Below the pieces are notes generated by a model. It saw only the letters and a program-made list of their open reading frames with translations. It did no database searches and was not told where the DNA came from. A program made the position numbers and the translations under genes. Positions 13,431-25,356 of a DNA stretch of 64,000 bases are shown piece by piece. Location: NCBI GenBank assembly GCA_019722365.1, contig JADFUC010002431.1, positions 806,001-870,000 of the forward strand, read 5' to 3'. The DNA comes from Lithospermum erythrorhizon (lineage: Eukaryota > Streptophyta > Magnoliopsida > Boraginales > Boraginaceae). Position 1 is the stretch's first letter. Every line of letters begins with the position of its first letter.

Positions 13431-14900
13431 TGATTTTATGGATTTATTAATTGAATTAATTTTCAACCGATCACACAATTACACGTGTTGATTAATCATC
13501 CGAGCTAATTAGATTCAAGCCAAGCAGAAAATAATAGTATTCCTCGATTCAAGGGCTTAATATTAATTTTAGGTTAAAAATTATGTTTTACATTAATAAA
13601 CATAATTTTAAACTCCTCGAATAGTATTTTAAAAAGATAATGTATTAAATTAATAAAAGCAGTTAAAATATCTGTCAATAACAACCGCTTTTGACCTAAA
13701 AACCTCAAAATAGGCGCCCAACTCCTATTCTTGAGAATAAGTCACGTTAAAATATCCGACGCATCCGCATCATGCCTCAAAATCAACTACGCATCATTTA
13801 TCCGCCTTAAAACAAAACCAACTAATCTAATCGTACCAAAGCCTATAAATACCCCTCTATATTTTTTGAAAAATAAATCATAAGCAAGTCAGAAAAGTCA
13901 AGCGCAAAAGTTCAGTAGGTACCGGTTACATCAAAGAGACACCGAAGAATCTGTCCGAACATTCAAAGCTAGTTAAAACACTCCAGACACCGAAACACCA
14001 CGATAAAGGCCAAAAACCATCGTCAGAGGGCTGACAATCCGAAATTCCAACAACAAAAGAAGCCTCCTCCCCAACTGGTGAACACAGCCGCCGGTACTCC
14101 CTACACTACATCAAATCTTATAGGACACTGGGCTGCCTCTACCTTCACAAGCACCAAATAAAAAGACCTGAAAAGATAATGTAAGACGCGACCATCCTAC
14201 AAATGATGAAAACAGTCAGCCACTCAACCCCTAAGTCAAATCAGTAGATTACGTCAATAAGTCATTTCACATCAAGTTCGGTACCACGCCACAAGTTCTA
14301 AACTAGCCCAACTAAACGGAGTGCAGTACTGCCGAAGAGATCTCGCGGCCACATATCCGTGTCGACATCAACAAAGCCCCACCACAATCACATATCCAGC
14401 AGTGTCAAGATCCACCACCACCTATCCAACAAAGGCGCGGCCCAGCCTCACCACCGGGTTTATCTATTCAAATAAACTGAGGGTCCAAGCCCACCATCCA
14501 ACTCCATTGACTTCGAGGATCCAAGTCCAAGACAATCATCAGCCCATACAACCATTACTGATCACGCCGCCTCCAAAGACCTTGCCTCTGGGACTCATAT
14601 CTCAAAGTCAAAGACAACTCTCGCCCCTACTCCGCCCAGACACATATCCAACTTCAAGACGGAGCCCGCTACTAGAGTCCATATCCGCTGCTTATATCAG
14701 ACGCTAACATACGTAGTATAGCATTGGGGATCGATAATGTAATCCCAATCTGTTGATATAAATGTTCATTTCGAAAGATTTTCCCAAATGAATTTTATTA
14801 TTTTCGGTGCTCAATATAAATAATAAAAATCTTTCTTTTCACATAAGAATCTGCATCAATTTGTTCAACAAATTTCGTACATGTTCTAATTGCTTACGGA
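13430..14900. mobile_element. Possible Ty3-type LTR or retroelement remnant
   Basis: This block differs from its flanks: locally higher GC, C/A-rich on the plus strand, with a TATA-like element (CCTATAAATACCCC near 13844) and a downstream transcript-like stretch. That is the arrangement of an LTR promoter. No partner LTR, primer site or coding remnant was found. The open frame at 14321-14707 is low-complexity Pro/Ser/Thr and not recognisable. Could equally be unrelated intergenic DNA. Confidence 0.28.
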
Positions 14901-15722
14901 AAATTTTGGTACAATTTTTTAAAATTTTGGTACATTTTTTTTTGAAATTTTTGAATTGTATCATCTTAAATCTAGACAAGCTTTTAAGAATATACCATTT
15001 ATATTAAAATTAGCATATACAAAATTAATAAACATTAATAAAACGTATCATTAACGAATCAAGAATCTTTCTCTTGCTATTTAGCTCTGTTCATTTAATA
15101 AAGCTGTGAAGCTCCAATAATTCTCTATTGTTAAAAGAGATCAAATTCCATGTGAACACTATCATCATTGGGCTTTCAACATGTGCATCGACTCATAAGA
15201 ATGATGTAAGATTAGGTTCCAATACATTATATTACAGTTTGGATGTCCATATATAGTTACACAATTATATTTTAGTTTCTGTTTTAAAAAGAATGTTAAT
15301 AATATAATTAAATCGTAATGGTAAAATCAGTATATGTTAAGTAAGACATGTTTTTGGGAATATGTTATTATTAAGACATGGTTTGATCAAATGATGGGGT
15401 ATGTCATATGTGTGCAAAATGAACATGAATCAAAAGTAGACAATAAAAACTAAAGAACTAATAAGACAATATCTATTATATTAGGTAAATCGGAATTCCT
15501 TTCAAATAAATTAAACCATATGAGGTTACATACATATAAGACGTAATTCCCTAAGAAAGGCGGGGCTGAGTCTGCAGATACCATTTTTTAAGTTTAGATA
15601 CTATACATTGAGTCAGTTTCTCTTATCTATATTATATTATATATTGTCCATATATATAATTGATATTACTATAATATGGACCCAAAGTTATTATCAAATT
15701 ATTATACCCTTAATTTCCTTAA
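14901..15722. other. Intergenic, downstream of the polygalacturonase; nothing recognised
   Basis: Very AT-rich. It contains the 3' flank of the polygalacturonase gene but no identifiable coding or repeat structure. Confidence 0.5.
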
Positions 15723-17564
15723 TTATAAACAGCCAGAAGGCTCTACTGTCCCAGAGGCTTCCCCTCCAGCATTTTCACAAGAAGCTGAAGCCGGTTGATC
15801 CATGTATGACAAATTCACATCCTCCATTTTTATATTACTACAAGGACTATTTTTACTGCAATCCAGCTTCATGGCTACTTGTGTTGCAGATGTTCCATGA
15901 ATGTCTTGATATGTTATGTCACTAATCTTCACACCTGACCCCTACAATTAAATTGTCCCAAAATAAAGTCATAAAAATTTCAAGAATCTTAATACTATTA
16001 CTATATATTAATATTTTATCCTTGTCTATCAAATTTGTTAAAGAAATTAAACTACCTGAGAAGGGCAATTTTTGTGGTCAGGGCAATAGTTTTGGTCGAT
16101 TATTATAGGATTATGAACATTAACCATAAGTGCATGTTGAAAAACAACATTCCTCACAAATCCATTGCTAGGCCTTGCCCATGTCTTCATCCTCACGCCA
16201 TTTTCAGTCCCTGTAAATGTTACTGTTCTCACCGTCACATTTTGTACCCCTGCCTCTTCCAAGTCCCATCCTAAGCTTCCAATACTACAATAAAAAATCA
16301 TATGAAATATATTATAATCATCAATAGTCATTCATTAACATGTCACAATATATTTTGCCGATTGCTCCATATCCTGGTAGCACCTGACCCAAGCTTCCAC
16401 AAAAAGGTCTTGAGTTCAATCATCGTTGGAAATATATTCTACTTTATTTGTAGTACTTACTATAGCCGTCTTTAGTTAGGAATTTCTGTATTATTTATTT
16501 GTAATACTCAATATATGTAATCGTAATTTGCAATATTATGTACTCTTCATCGCTAATTTAAAAAAAAAAACATTTCACAATATATTTTAATTTAATGCAT
16601 GTTTACTACTTTAACATGATTTTATGACAATCCAAGATCGATTGACCTTATTCCATGGCCAGGGCCGCATGCAATGTTTTCGATCCAAAGGTTGGAGTTT
16701 CCATGGCCAATTGATATACAATCATCTCCTGTACCAATATGTGTGCTTAAAATGGCGACGCCTGTTGATTCTTGAATATGAATTCCATCGGTATTGGGAC
16801 TATCTCCTGGAGCCGATACCTTCAATCCTTGTAGCTTAGCATTGTGACACCCATCAATTAAAATATGGAACATTTGACTGTTTGTTGAGGTTAAGCCATT
16901 GATGACTATATTGTTTGAGTTGTAAAACGCCAACGACTGCAATCACATAACTAAATTAGTTAAAAAGCTTTGTGACGAATCCTTTTATTAGACTAGAATT
17001 TTTACTTTAAGGCGGGGTGTCAATAATAACATACGGAATATTAATTTAATGTTTCTAAAGAAGTTCATGTCTAATAAGCCGGGTATAGGTCTATAGGGGT
17101 CGGATTTTATAGAGTATTACCGTTGCACCATGAGGACAACTCTTGCCAGAAGTTTTGCAAGCCCATAAACGAGATCCTTGGCCATCAATAGTTCCACCAT
17201 AAATTGAAACACCATTAACTCTCTCAAACTTCAACCAATTACCTGAATTTCCTATAACATTATAATCAGATGGAGCTAAAAGAGTACCATCTATACGTAT
17301 AGTTATGGCACTACTCTTGCATGATTGTCCTGCAAACATTATGCTACGAAGCAAATAATTTCCAGGAGGCACATAAATTGTTGCGGGACTAGTGGAAGCA
17401 CAAGCAGCAACCCATGCACTTAAAAACGGTGTCGTTGAATCCGACTTTCCGTCTGATTTTGCTCCATAATTTTTCACATTGTACACTAAATTCGCTGCCG
17501 AGGATGAGTTAAAAAGGATAAAGATGGCAAGAAGTGAAATTAAAATGTTACTTGTAAAAGTCAT
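15723..17564 (-). CDS. Polygalacturonase (glycoside hydrolase family 28), secreted
   Basis: Hydrolyses alpha-1,4-galacturonan (pectin) in the cell wall. Four exons on the minus strand: 17564-17121, 16936-16647, 16284-16056 and 15941-15723, all with GT-AG introns and consistent phases, giving 393 aa. Residues 1 to about 23 form a signal peptide (hydrophobic core ending SSSAA). GH28 signatures are all present: NTDG (196-199), GDDC (218-221), GHG (241-243, followed by the spliced ISIGSLG) and RMK (276-278). The acidic catalytic residues and the His are intact. The last motif is RMK where most members have RIK, a conservative change. The Cys-rich tail ending EPSGCL is typical of a plant clade often annotated exo- or probable polygalacturonase. 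Endo versus exo action cannot be decided here. Intron 2 hosts a SINE. Confidence 0.93.
16357..16570 (+). mobile_element. tRNA-derived SINE in polygalacturonase intron 2
   Basis: The head carries RNA polymerase III-style boxes: a degenerate box A (cctggtagcacctgaccc, about 16373) and a degenerate box B (gtcttgagttcaatcatcg, about 16408). The text between them resembles the leader of known plant SINEs. The tail ends in a run of A (16560-16570). An 18-bp target-site duplication with one mismatch flanks it: 16339-16356 (catgtcacaatatatttt) and 16571-16588 (catttcacaatatatttt). It lies in the opposite orientation to the host gene. The long duplication, poly(A) tail and pol III boxes together make this a confident call. 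Confidence 0.85.
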
Positions 17565-17632
17565 CTTTATTAGTTTGGTAAAATAACAAAAATAGATAGG
17601 TGGTGAGAGGGAAATGAGGGGGTTGAAGGAGG

Positions 17633-17641
17633 TTTATATAG
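17633..17641 (-). promoter_or_regulatory. Probable TATA box of the polygalacturonase gene
   Basis: The minus strand reads TATATAAAC, about 70 bp upstream of the ATG at 17564. This is a good plant TATA consensus at suitable spacing. Confidence 0.55.
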
Positions 17642-18544
17642 GAAGCTAATTATTATTATGTGAATGGGGGAATGTTGGAATGGAAAATACTAAGGGAGGC
17701 AATAGACTACATCCTGAAATCTGGCTGAATTTTTGTAACTATTCATGGAACATTTGTTAACTGTGATGAAGTGTGAATGAAGGAAAAATCGAGAGAATAT
17801 AGTAAATAGTACGTGATGGTTATATTTCTTTTTCATCACATGTTGAATTCCGAACTCTAAACGTAAGTAACTAATGATATCTTGAACCATATTATAGTAT
17901 ATCTCTTAATAAGCCTGGGTTGTAATAGTAAGGGATACGTACGTTATTATACATACATAAACATGGTAATAGGTCCTCGTTAATATTATTATTATGGTTG
18001 AGTTAACTTGGATTAGGTAGAACAAATTTTCGAAAAGAATTATTAATTCATCAAGTAGTGTATTACAGGAGGTTATCCATTATCGGGACATGATAGGGAG
18101 TTATATGGGTAACCTCCCATAATATAGTGCAAGAGTTCATTGCTTTAGAATGATGAGTAATGGAAACAAAAAAATTAGCAGAGTTACTTAAACTCATCAT
18201 GACAAGTGCCAATACTTTGTTTATTAATTGATTTAATTAAAATTGAATACTTGTATTTTTAATCTACCTCTATATATACTGTGAGTGGGGGAAATTGCTT
18301 CAAAACGAAGCCCACGATCTCGCCTCCTTAATTTGCAGTAGTTTTATAATAACTATTACTCCAAATTGACTCCACATCAGATGTGGTTGGAAATTTGTAT
18401 TAATTGTTCAACTTCATGTCATTGATTTTGTAACATAATTATTTATTTTTACATTTAGTTGTCATCCAATTAGTTTTATTTAAATTTAATTTTTTGATCA
18501 TATACAATATTTATTTTGATTTGCTCCTTTTATATACACGCTAA

Positions 18545-18548
<4 letters not shown>
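17642..18548. other. Upstream region of the polygalacturonase; nothing else recognised
   Basis: AT-rich promoter-proximal and intergenic DNA. No convincing gene, RNA or repeat unit was found before the TA repeat. Confidence 0.5.

Positions 18549-18612
<64 letters not shown>
18549..18612. repeat. (TA)n microsatellite, about 32 units
   Basis: Uninterrupted AT alternation, directly visible. It lies about 130 bp outside the left end of the Mutator-like element. Confidence 0.97.
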
Positions 18613-18614
<2 letters not shown>

Positions 18615-18741
18615 AAATATGAAAAATTTACTATAAAATAATAATAAGGTCAGTACGTATCGACCGCGCACAAACGCTAATCGCTTAATATAAAAAGATT
18701 GCTAAGGATATACGTAACGATGGTATGTAACCGACCATATA

Positions 18742-18941
18742 GGAAATGGCTGCGCAATCAAATCTACGTTTCAAAACGTCTACCAATTACCCAATGCTTT
18801 CAAAATGTTCCACTAATAATCCATTCTCAAAAATGTTCCCTAATCGATCTTCGCTGCTAAAACCGTCACTAATGAATTTGTTAAGTTGGTCACGGTTTCG
18901 CACGCGATCGCTGGCGAAGTGCAATTTAGTCATATTACCTA
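18742..18941 (+). repeat. Left terminal inverted repeat of the MULE
   Basis: Pairs in reverse complement with 23623-23809. The best segment is around 18798-18845, with two spaced copies of tcaaaatgttcc-like text. The inner boundary is taken at tcatattaccta. Confidence 0.7.
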
Positions 18942-20680
18942 ATTAATTCTCAATTTGTCACAAACACACCTCTTATCTCATTTCAGACAAAAATCAAACC
19001 CTTCAACTCCAAAACTCCATCTCTTTCACTCCCAAACTCCATCCCAAAATCTTCAAAAACTCTAAAAAATCGAGACCAAAAAACTAAAAAACAACAAGTA
19101 TGCCTTGGGGGACTGCGTATCAACGGCTCTACCCTGCACTAACTTCGGTTGGACGCTTACGCGAGTTGTTCGAAAAGTGCATAATCTTCCCCAAAAGTGC
19201 GTATGCATGTTCTAATTTAAAAGTACTATGTGGTTTCTCGTGATTTAGGTCAACCCAAATTTAAAATTGGGACTTTTTTGTAATATTTCATGGGGGATCA
19301 AGCAAAAAATCGACTTTTCTGGGCCATGGTGGCTTAAAAATTAGTTTTTTTATTATGAGTTTATTGGGGTTTTAAAATTGCGGTTTTAATATCTAAAAAT
19401 TGACGCTTTTTAATAGGGTTTTTAATCAGTGTCTCTGACTATTTAAAATCAGCTTTTTCAAGCAGGTTTTAAATTGTGGCTCGAGTTTTTCAAAATTAAA
19501 TTTTATTATTTAAAATTGGGTCTTTTGTTGTGGGTTTTAAAATTAGGTTTTCAAAATTATGGTTTCATTTTTAAAAATTGGGGCTTTTTGGTTAAGGATT
19601 TTAAATTAGATTTATCGGGGTTTTTCAAAATTAGTGGGAATATGATCGACATCGCCGTTTTTGCGATTAATTTAAATGGGCTGGATTACCAATTTTATTT
19701 AATTCAACGATTAATGTTGTCTTTATTTTATGTTTTTTCGCGTATACGTATTACTTAATATTTCGACCATAGTTCATGAGGCTTTTAAGTTACTTACTGA
19801 GATAGACACGCTGACGGTAGATCAGCTAACTTCGATTGGACGGATGTCAAGATTTTGATATGAGGGATATACATGAATATGCAATGCCAAGACCGATGTC
19901 CACTGATGTAAAACATTATATGTATACACCGCCAGGCAAAGAGGCTCAAGTGTCAAGCCATTACTATGCTGAAAGGAGCAGGAATGAAGTTTAGAAAATT
20001 AGCAATGAAAGAAAACTTCATGGATGTATATATAGATTGTAACCCTGATCCAGAACTTCTAAAGTTGTATAAGAAATGGGTTGCGGGATTAAGAACCGTA
20101 GTTCCTAAAGGAATATCAGAGTTTTTGGATTATTGAAACTTATTAAGAAAACCTTTGTCTCGCGAGCAAGAAGACACCTTATATTGTCCATTATCAGCCT
20201 AATTTTGATTATAATAAAAATGGTGGGGAATACAATGAACAAAAGGGAAGTCAAGAAGGAAAAGCAAATGACGTAGTCACATTCGAGTTCTTGGGATGAC
20301 CTTACACAAGATATTGAATATGAGAATGACATTTTTAGAGAATCAATTTGTTCGATGATGACTTAGATAAGGAGATTAGGGTAGAAAATATAGCAACAAG
20401 AACAAAAGTTGTCAAGAAATTGAGAAACGGGTAGGCGCTTCAAATCTGAGCCAAATAATGAAGATCAATAGTTTTAAAACATCACGCTCAAAGCCGCGAG
20501 AAGTGGCTCTACAAGACACGGAGTCGAAGTTCAAATTTAGGAAGGTTACATGTTATGTAGAGAGTAAAAGAGCGATGATGCAATTGATAACGTGTTAAGC
20601 GAGAGTGACGTTAATACTTGCATAACGTATCGCTCAAGTAGCGATTTAAGAAGAAGTTGGTAGAAAACAAAGGAAAAAGC
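18942..20680. other. MULE interior upstream of the transposase remnant
   Basis: T-rich stretches with repeated phrases such as tttaaaattgggg (19250-19630), then more coding-like but broken text that may be the decayed transposase N-terminus. No continuous frame. Confidence 0.4.
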
Positions 20681-20689
20681 TTAGGTATG

Positions 20690-22060
20690 TCCACTTCAAA
20701 GATGCACATATGAGAGATCCTAAGTTCTTCCTGGTTAGTTTTTTCAAGTAAGAAAACAAGTGGATGCATTGACTCTCAGTAATTAGACAGATCATAAGCC
20801 TATATGGATGGGATGTAATGACAACAAGAGGATATCATTTAAGCGAATTTCCCGAGGTTCCGTGGAGTATTTAAAATGCTATATGTATGCCTAAAAGCCT
20901 TTGGTGGAGGGATTTTAAGGATGGATGTAGGATGGTGATAGCTGATTGGCACATACTAAGGATTTCTACAAGCAAATGTGATTAACCGGCAGTTTCGATC
21001 GATAAATAATAATGGCTTCTATCTACCTGCACGGCGCTTGTCGGTATGAAAATTATGAGACATGGAGATGGTTCATTGAAGGCTTGATTGATGATTTGAA
21101 AATTAGGAATCAGGAAAAGTATATAATTATTTCTGACAAGCAAAAGGTAATTAATATAACTTTTTACACATCTTATTAAGATAAAGCTACTTAATTAGTA
21201 AATAACCATCAAGTATTTATGTTTTAGGGCTTGGAACAAAGGCTCATGACTTATTGCCCTGAGTCAGTAAAGAAGAAATTGTGCAACACATCTACATTGA
21301 ACCTCAAGAAAACACATGAAAGTGGGGAGACTATTTGAGATTGAATATGGAAGATTGCCAATCCACAAACAAGTGATTTTTAATATAACGGCTAGTTCGA
21401 AGGATTTCAATAAAAAAATGCTCATACTGGATGATAGATCTTGCATATAACTCTTCTCAATGGTGTATAGCATTTTTCCTTAAATGTCTTCTTTGACACA
21501 TCAGGTAATATCAGAAAGCGAGTCATTCAATCTTTTATTCTAGGAAGCTGTGGATAAGCTCTCGATCACTATGTTGAGTTAATATGTCTAAAGTCATGAA
21601 AATAATTAAGGATAGGTCAGTTGTCATCTCTAAGAAATCAGGTCCATTATGTGCAAAATAAAGAGGATTTTATATGACAATGTCAAAGACTGTGTTGGCT
21701 ACATTATAAAATGGAATGGGAGAGATGAATTTGAGGTTAAGACACACGATTTAGCAGCTCAATTGATATCACAGAATGAAGGTTTTAGTCATGTTCATGA
21801 AGTGCTAATTGGTATTCCTTATTCACATGATATCCCATGTTTATACCATCTTAAGTCAACTTTTTGTCAACATATGTTCTAAATCCTGGCCAGCTGGTAC
21901 ACACCTGACACAATCGTTGGGATGCCACTCCAACCCCCTCCACATATTAAGTTGGTCGGCAGCCAAAAACTTAGAAAGCGGAGAAGAATTGTTTTAAAGA
22001 AGGGAAAGACTCCAGGGGTCGAGGAAACGGGTTATTGTCTATCATGGGATTTGTGTAAAA
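20690..22060 (+). pseudogene. MURA-type Mutator transposase pseudogene
   Basis: Broken frames keep the order of a plant MULE transposase. Around 20910-20960 is the start of the DDE region (FKDGCRMVIADWHIL, compare the family's GCRP-IG-DGCHL). Near 21005-21150 come NNGFY and ENYETWRWFIEGLIDDL, then ISDKQKG, the conserved SD-QKG motif, interrupted by an intron-like gap. 21490-21590 resembles the CESFNS-ILEARDKPI-TML block. 21720-21890 resembles the SWIM zinc-finger region followed by a WY...Y tail near 21893. Several in-frame stops and shifts make it inactive. MURA would cut and rejoin element ends in the nucleus. The best evidence is the ordered set of family motifs; I could not align to a database. 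Confidence 0.75.
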
Positions 22061-22997
22061 CATATAACAAAAAGAAGTGCCCAAAGCAAAACAACTGACA
22101 AGAACTGAAAAGTGCATGTCAATTTGTTTGCTTTTTTTTTATGTTATTTTTTCAATTTTTTGTACTCCTAAACTAACTATGTATACAATCTGTATGTTTG
22201 TTTTTTAGCCTACTAAACAAGAAAAAAGAAAGGGTAAAAAACTTGTTAAGCAATCCAAAAGAAGTATGCTAAAAGTAAGTAGATGTTATGCTTAGGATGA
22301 CAGTTGGTGGGGTACTGATTCATATAGGGTTGCTAATCCAGCTTCAATAACAGCTCCTAATATTGCCGCAAGCGAAGAAACCGAAAATCCATTTGTTGGA
22401 AAGAAGAAGAGAAAGATACAAGGAGCAGGAAGAGGATTTGCCGCCACGGTAGGGCAAGAGTAAAGCGTTTTGTAGCTCCAAGACCACCCACAAGACGGGC
22501 ACAATGAAGCCGATGATATCATGGAGATATTGAGCCTTCCCGTGAGCAAAACACCTAAATGATCTTTAGGTGCTAATTATTTATAATAGGTAGTTTTTTG
22601 GCTACTGAAATTGTTAAACACATTACTATCTTTTGGTTCATGCTGTCAATGTACAAACGAGTACTTCTTGCAATACTTGCAATTTTGTGCATTGACAGTG
22701 AACATATATGGCATTGACAATGCCTGCAATTTTTTGTAAATGTTGACAGTATCAACACTTTTGATAGATGAATGGGGAACATATTTTAGAAATGACTGTA
22801 AGTGTCGCTTCATTTAGACAATAACGATTTAAAGGTCATGACCCATTTCATATCAATAATGGATGCAACATAACAACTACTTGACGCAACAACATTCCAA
22901 CTAAAACAACTCAACATTTGTAACAACTTCTTCAATTCATTTCACAAGATTGAACATGAACTAACAACTAAAACTACATTGTTCAAGAGTTGTAACT
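22061..22997. other. MULE interior between transposase remnant and GRF gene
   Basis: Contains a plus-strand fragment rich in Lys/Arg (22200-22530) that may be the transposase C-terminal tail, then AT-rich DNA. Nothing else recognised. Confidence 0.35.
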
Positions 22998-23489
22998 TCA
23001 AGGACCTAAAGCTACATTGTTCAACTCACCATTTGACACACTAAGGAGAATAACCACTATAGCTAAACATAATGCCAAACATGTGCCTTTGAGGAATTTC
23101 TTCAAACACCTTGTAAGCATAATTGTATTCTTCAACTCTCTCTTCAATTTCTTGTTCTCTTCATCCAATTATTCAGCTCTATTCTCAGCCTCATCCAAAA
23201 TTTTCTCCAATGCAAGTATCTTCTCCAATTGTGCAATACGTTTTCCTTGAGGAGATGGAGAATAATCAACATGTTCCATCCATCCATGCCCTCCATACTC
23301 AATCCAAATTAAGAAATTAGTGTACCATAGTAATTCATAATTGAAATTAAACAAAAAAAATACCCATACCCATTCCATTGGACATGCCCAAAAGATTCGA
23401 CTCAGATTATCCTTGGACCTGGATGTTCTTTTCATGCATAATTGACCACAATACTTGCAATAGATGCTTCTCCCATTGCTCTCCATCAA
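22998..23489 (-). pseudogene. GRF-like zinc-finger / coiled-coil / membrane-segment gene, one in-frame stop
   Basis: Two exons on the minus strand: 23489-23370 and 23297 to 22998, with a GT-AG intron (23298-23369) that keeps the frame. Exon 1 encodes a short GRF-type finger: CKYCG, then KRTSRSKDNLSRIFWACP, the pattern of plant GRF domains (C-x-CG, T-x-N-x-GR-F-x-CP) with substitutions. Exon 2 continues with a charged coiled coil (QLEKILALEKILDEAENRAE), then a TAA at 23169-23171. The same frame then goes on with LDEENKKLKRELKN, a hydrophobic segment (CLALCLAIVVILLSV) and a stop at 22998-23000. One base change (CAA to TAA) would explain the break. GRF-coiled-coil-membrane proteins of this shape are widespread and uncharacterised in plants. 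It lies inside the MULE, antisense to the transposase. Function unknown. Confidence 0.6.
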
Positions 23490-23622
23490 CTCGTCCGCCT
23501 TAATTAATCAACAAGAAGTTTCAATTGTTAATTTGAAGCTTCAATTAAAACCCTAGGGTTTATATTTGAATTTAGGGTGGCTAATTTCATAAATTATTTT
23601 TTTTTTTTTTTCCCTGAAAATA

Positions 23623-23809
23623 TAGGTAGTGAAATGACCAAATACCCTTAATGATGGGCCACAGAACTCACGTGCCGTAATTAACTGCTAAAATTTCAAC
23701 AGTCAAGGACACGGAACATTTTGAAAGACAAGATTGATCGAACATTTTGAAACACAGTTGATCGATTGAAACATTTGACAAACATTAGGTGATTATCCTC
23801 GCCATTTGC
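23623..23809 (-). repeat. Right terminal inverted repeat of the MULE
   Basis: Reverse complement of the left repeat with substitutions and small gaps; the outermost text is gccatttgctctatat on the plus strand. Confidence 0.7.
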
Positions 23810-23815
23810 TCTATA

Positions 23816-25128
23816 TTTTAACCCATGAGATAAAATTAGTCAAAGCTATGATGAGGTTATTGATCGGTATCCTACTCCGTGAATCAAGATCTATGCCAAT
23901 CATTTCCCTCTCCTCTTCACGCTAGCTACATTAGATAATACTCCGTAATACTAATAAATAAGTAAAGCTTCATATGTTATGTTGTATTTTTGAATCGCAG
24001 CTGCATTTTGTACAAAAACTATTCATATTTTTTGGTGCACAGATCTACACAGATCAAAATCTGCACAATACCCTAACTTGTTTCATAAATAGATATAAGT
24101 CTAGAAAAAACATGGAGGAAGTAGGTTGAATTTTGATAGTATATATCTCCATTCTTCAACGCACTAATTAATTCGTGAAGAAGTCGACTTTATTTGTATT
24201 TAATAATGCACTAGTAGTGGTATCGCATGACGATACGCAATCGATTTCAAACATTGATACATTTTTATGTTTAACCCGAAATCATTCTAAAACGCGTAAT
24301 AAACTTGCACTTTTGAATTTTTTAATTAATATTTTTATTTTTGGTGGATACTTTGGATCACAAATAACTTTTTAAATATAATATAAAAAATTAAAATATA
24401 ATAATGTACGTCCATAGAGATATTATACGACACCTAGATGTCCATAGTAGAGATATAAATATTACTTAATAATTTGACGCCCTCCGACTAAATATATATT
24501 GACGAATTGATAATTAATATAAGATCAATTATTTTATTTCTATGTAGTTAAACTCTATGATTAAAAAGAGAATAAATTAAGTACAAATACAGAAATTCAT
24601 ATTTGCATGGAATTAAGTAATAATATTAATAATAATAACAATAGTTCTACATAATAATAACTAATAATAATTCTACAAAAAATATATGATTATTTAACAA
24701 AAACATATTATAATTATAATAATACTAATAATAACAATAATTCTACATAAAATATATTATTATTTAACTAACATCAATTATTAAAAATTGAAATTACATA
24801 GATTTATAAACCATACTGATGAAAGGAACATAATAAATTAATAATATATAATACATGGCGATATTCTTGTGAAACTAAATTACAAAGTTATACATGCAAA
24901 ATCGAAAGCAAAATAATTATGTGATTCAACGCTACTTTTTGAATCATTAAACATGCATTGAGAGATAAACAAAGTTACTATAAATAGACGCATCTGTGAA
25001 TTATAAAGTATATATATGCTAAATGGGATGAATTTATCATCCTCAAACCACACGTGATGCTACTGGATGATTTTCTCTAATCGATAATCTTACGTGATGT
25101 AAAATTAGAAAGTATGATGAATATCTAA
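23816..25128. other. AT-rich intergenic DNA; nothing recognised
   Basis: Contains (TAA)n-like imperfect runs (24620-24780). No gene or defined repeat family was found. Confidence 0.5.
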
Positions 25129-25356
25129 TACTACCTCCATTTTTTTTATTTGACATCACGTATATCGGCGTGAAACTTTCAATTATTTAATTACTAATTA
25201 CTTATTATTTTAATAAATATAAAATTATATCATTAGATTGGTTTTTGAAATAATTTCATAATATTATTTTCTATATTTTTTAATATAATTTTAGTTATCA
25301 ATTGATACCAAAATTTCACTGATATACGAAAACGCCAATAAAAAACCGAGGAGTAA
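25129..25356. mobile_element. Stowaway-like MITE, ~228 bp
   Basis: Ends are inverted repeats: tactacctccattttttttattt on the left and aataaaaaaccgaggagtaata on the right, flanked by TA. The start resembles the CTCCCTCCG terminal of Stowaway elements. The interior is AT-rich with no coding capacity. Confidence 0.65.

Larger units (their letters stand above)
18735..23815. mobile_element. Mutator-like DNA transposon (MULE), ~5 kb, decayed
   Basis: Bounded by long terminal inverted repeats of ~190-200 bp. Matching blocks in the same order: the outer end (gaaatggctgcgcaatca versus caaatggcgaggataatca), a doubled core (tttcaaaatgttc...tcaaaatgttcc in each), and the inner end (tttagtcatattaccta versus tttggtcatttcactaccta). 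Inside are a MURA-type transposase pseudogene on the plus strand and a GRF-like gene on the minus strand. The transposase has several stops and frameshifts, so the element is not autonomous. No clean 9-bp target-site duplication could be fixed; a weak candidate is tgtaaccga / tttaaccca. Confidence 0.75.

Noticed and set aside
13844..13860. Promoter of an undiscovered gene (TATA-like box)
   Set aside because: No downstream coding exons were found; more consistent with an LTR-type promoter, and even that is weak.
14321..14707. 128-aa open frame rich in Pro, Ser and Thr
   Set aside because: Low-complexity composition from C/A-rich DNA, no family resemblance, no splice or promoter context; probably part of a retroelement-like block.
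16357..16440. Candidate tRNA gene
   Set aside because: Box A and B-like text is present, but no cloverleaf arms close. Poly(A) tail and target-site duplication show a SINE instead.
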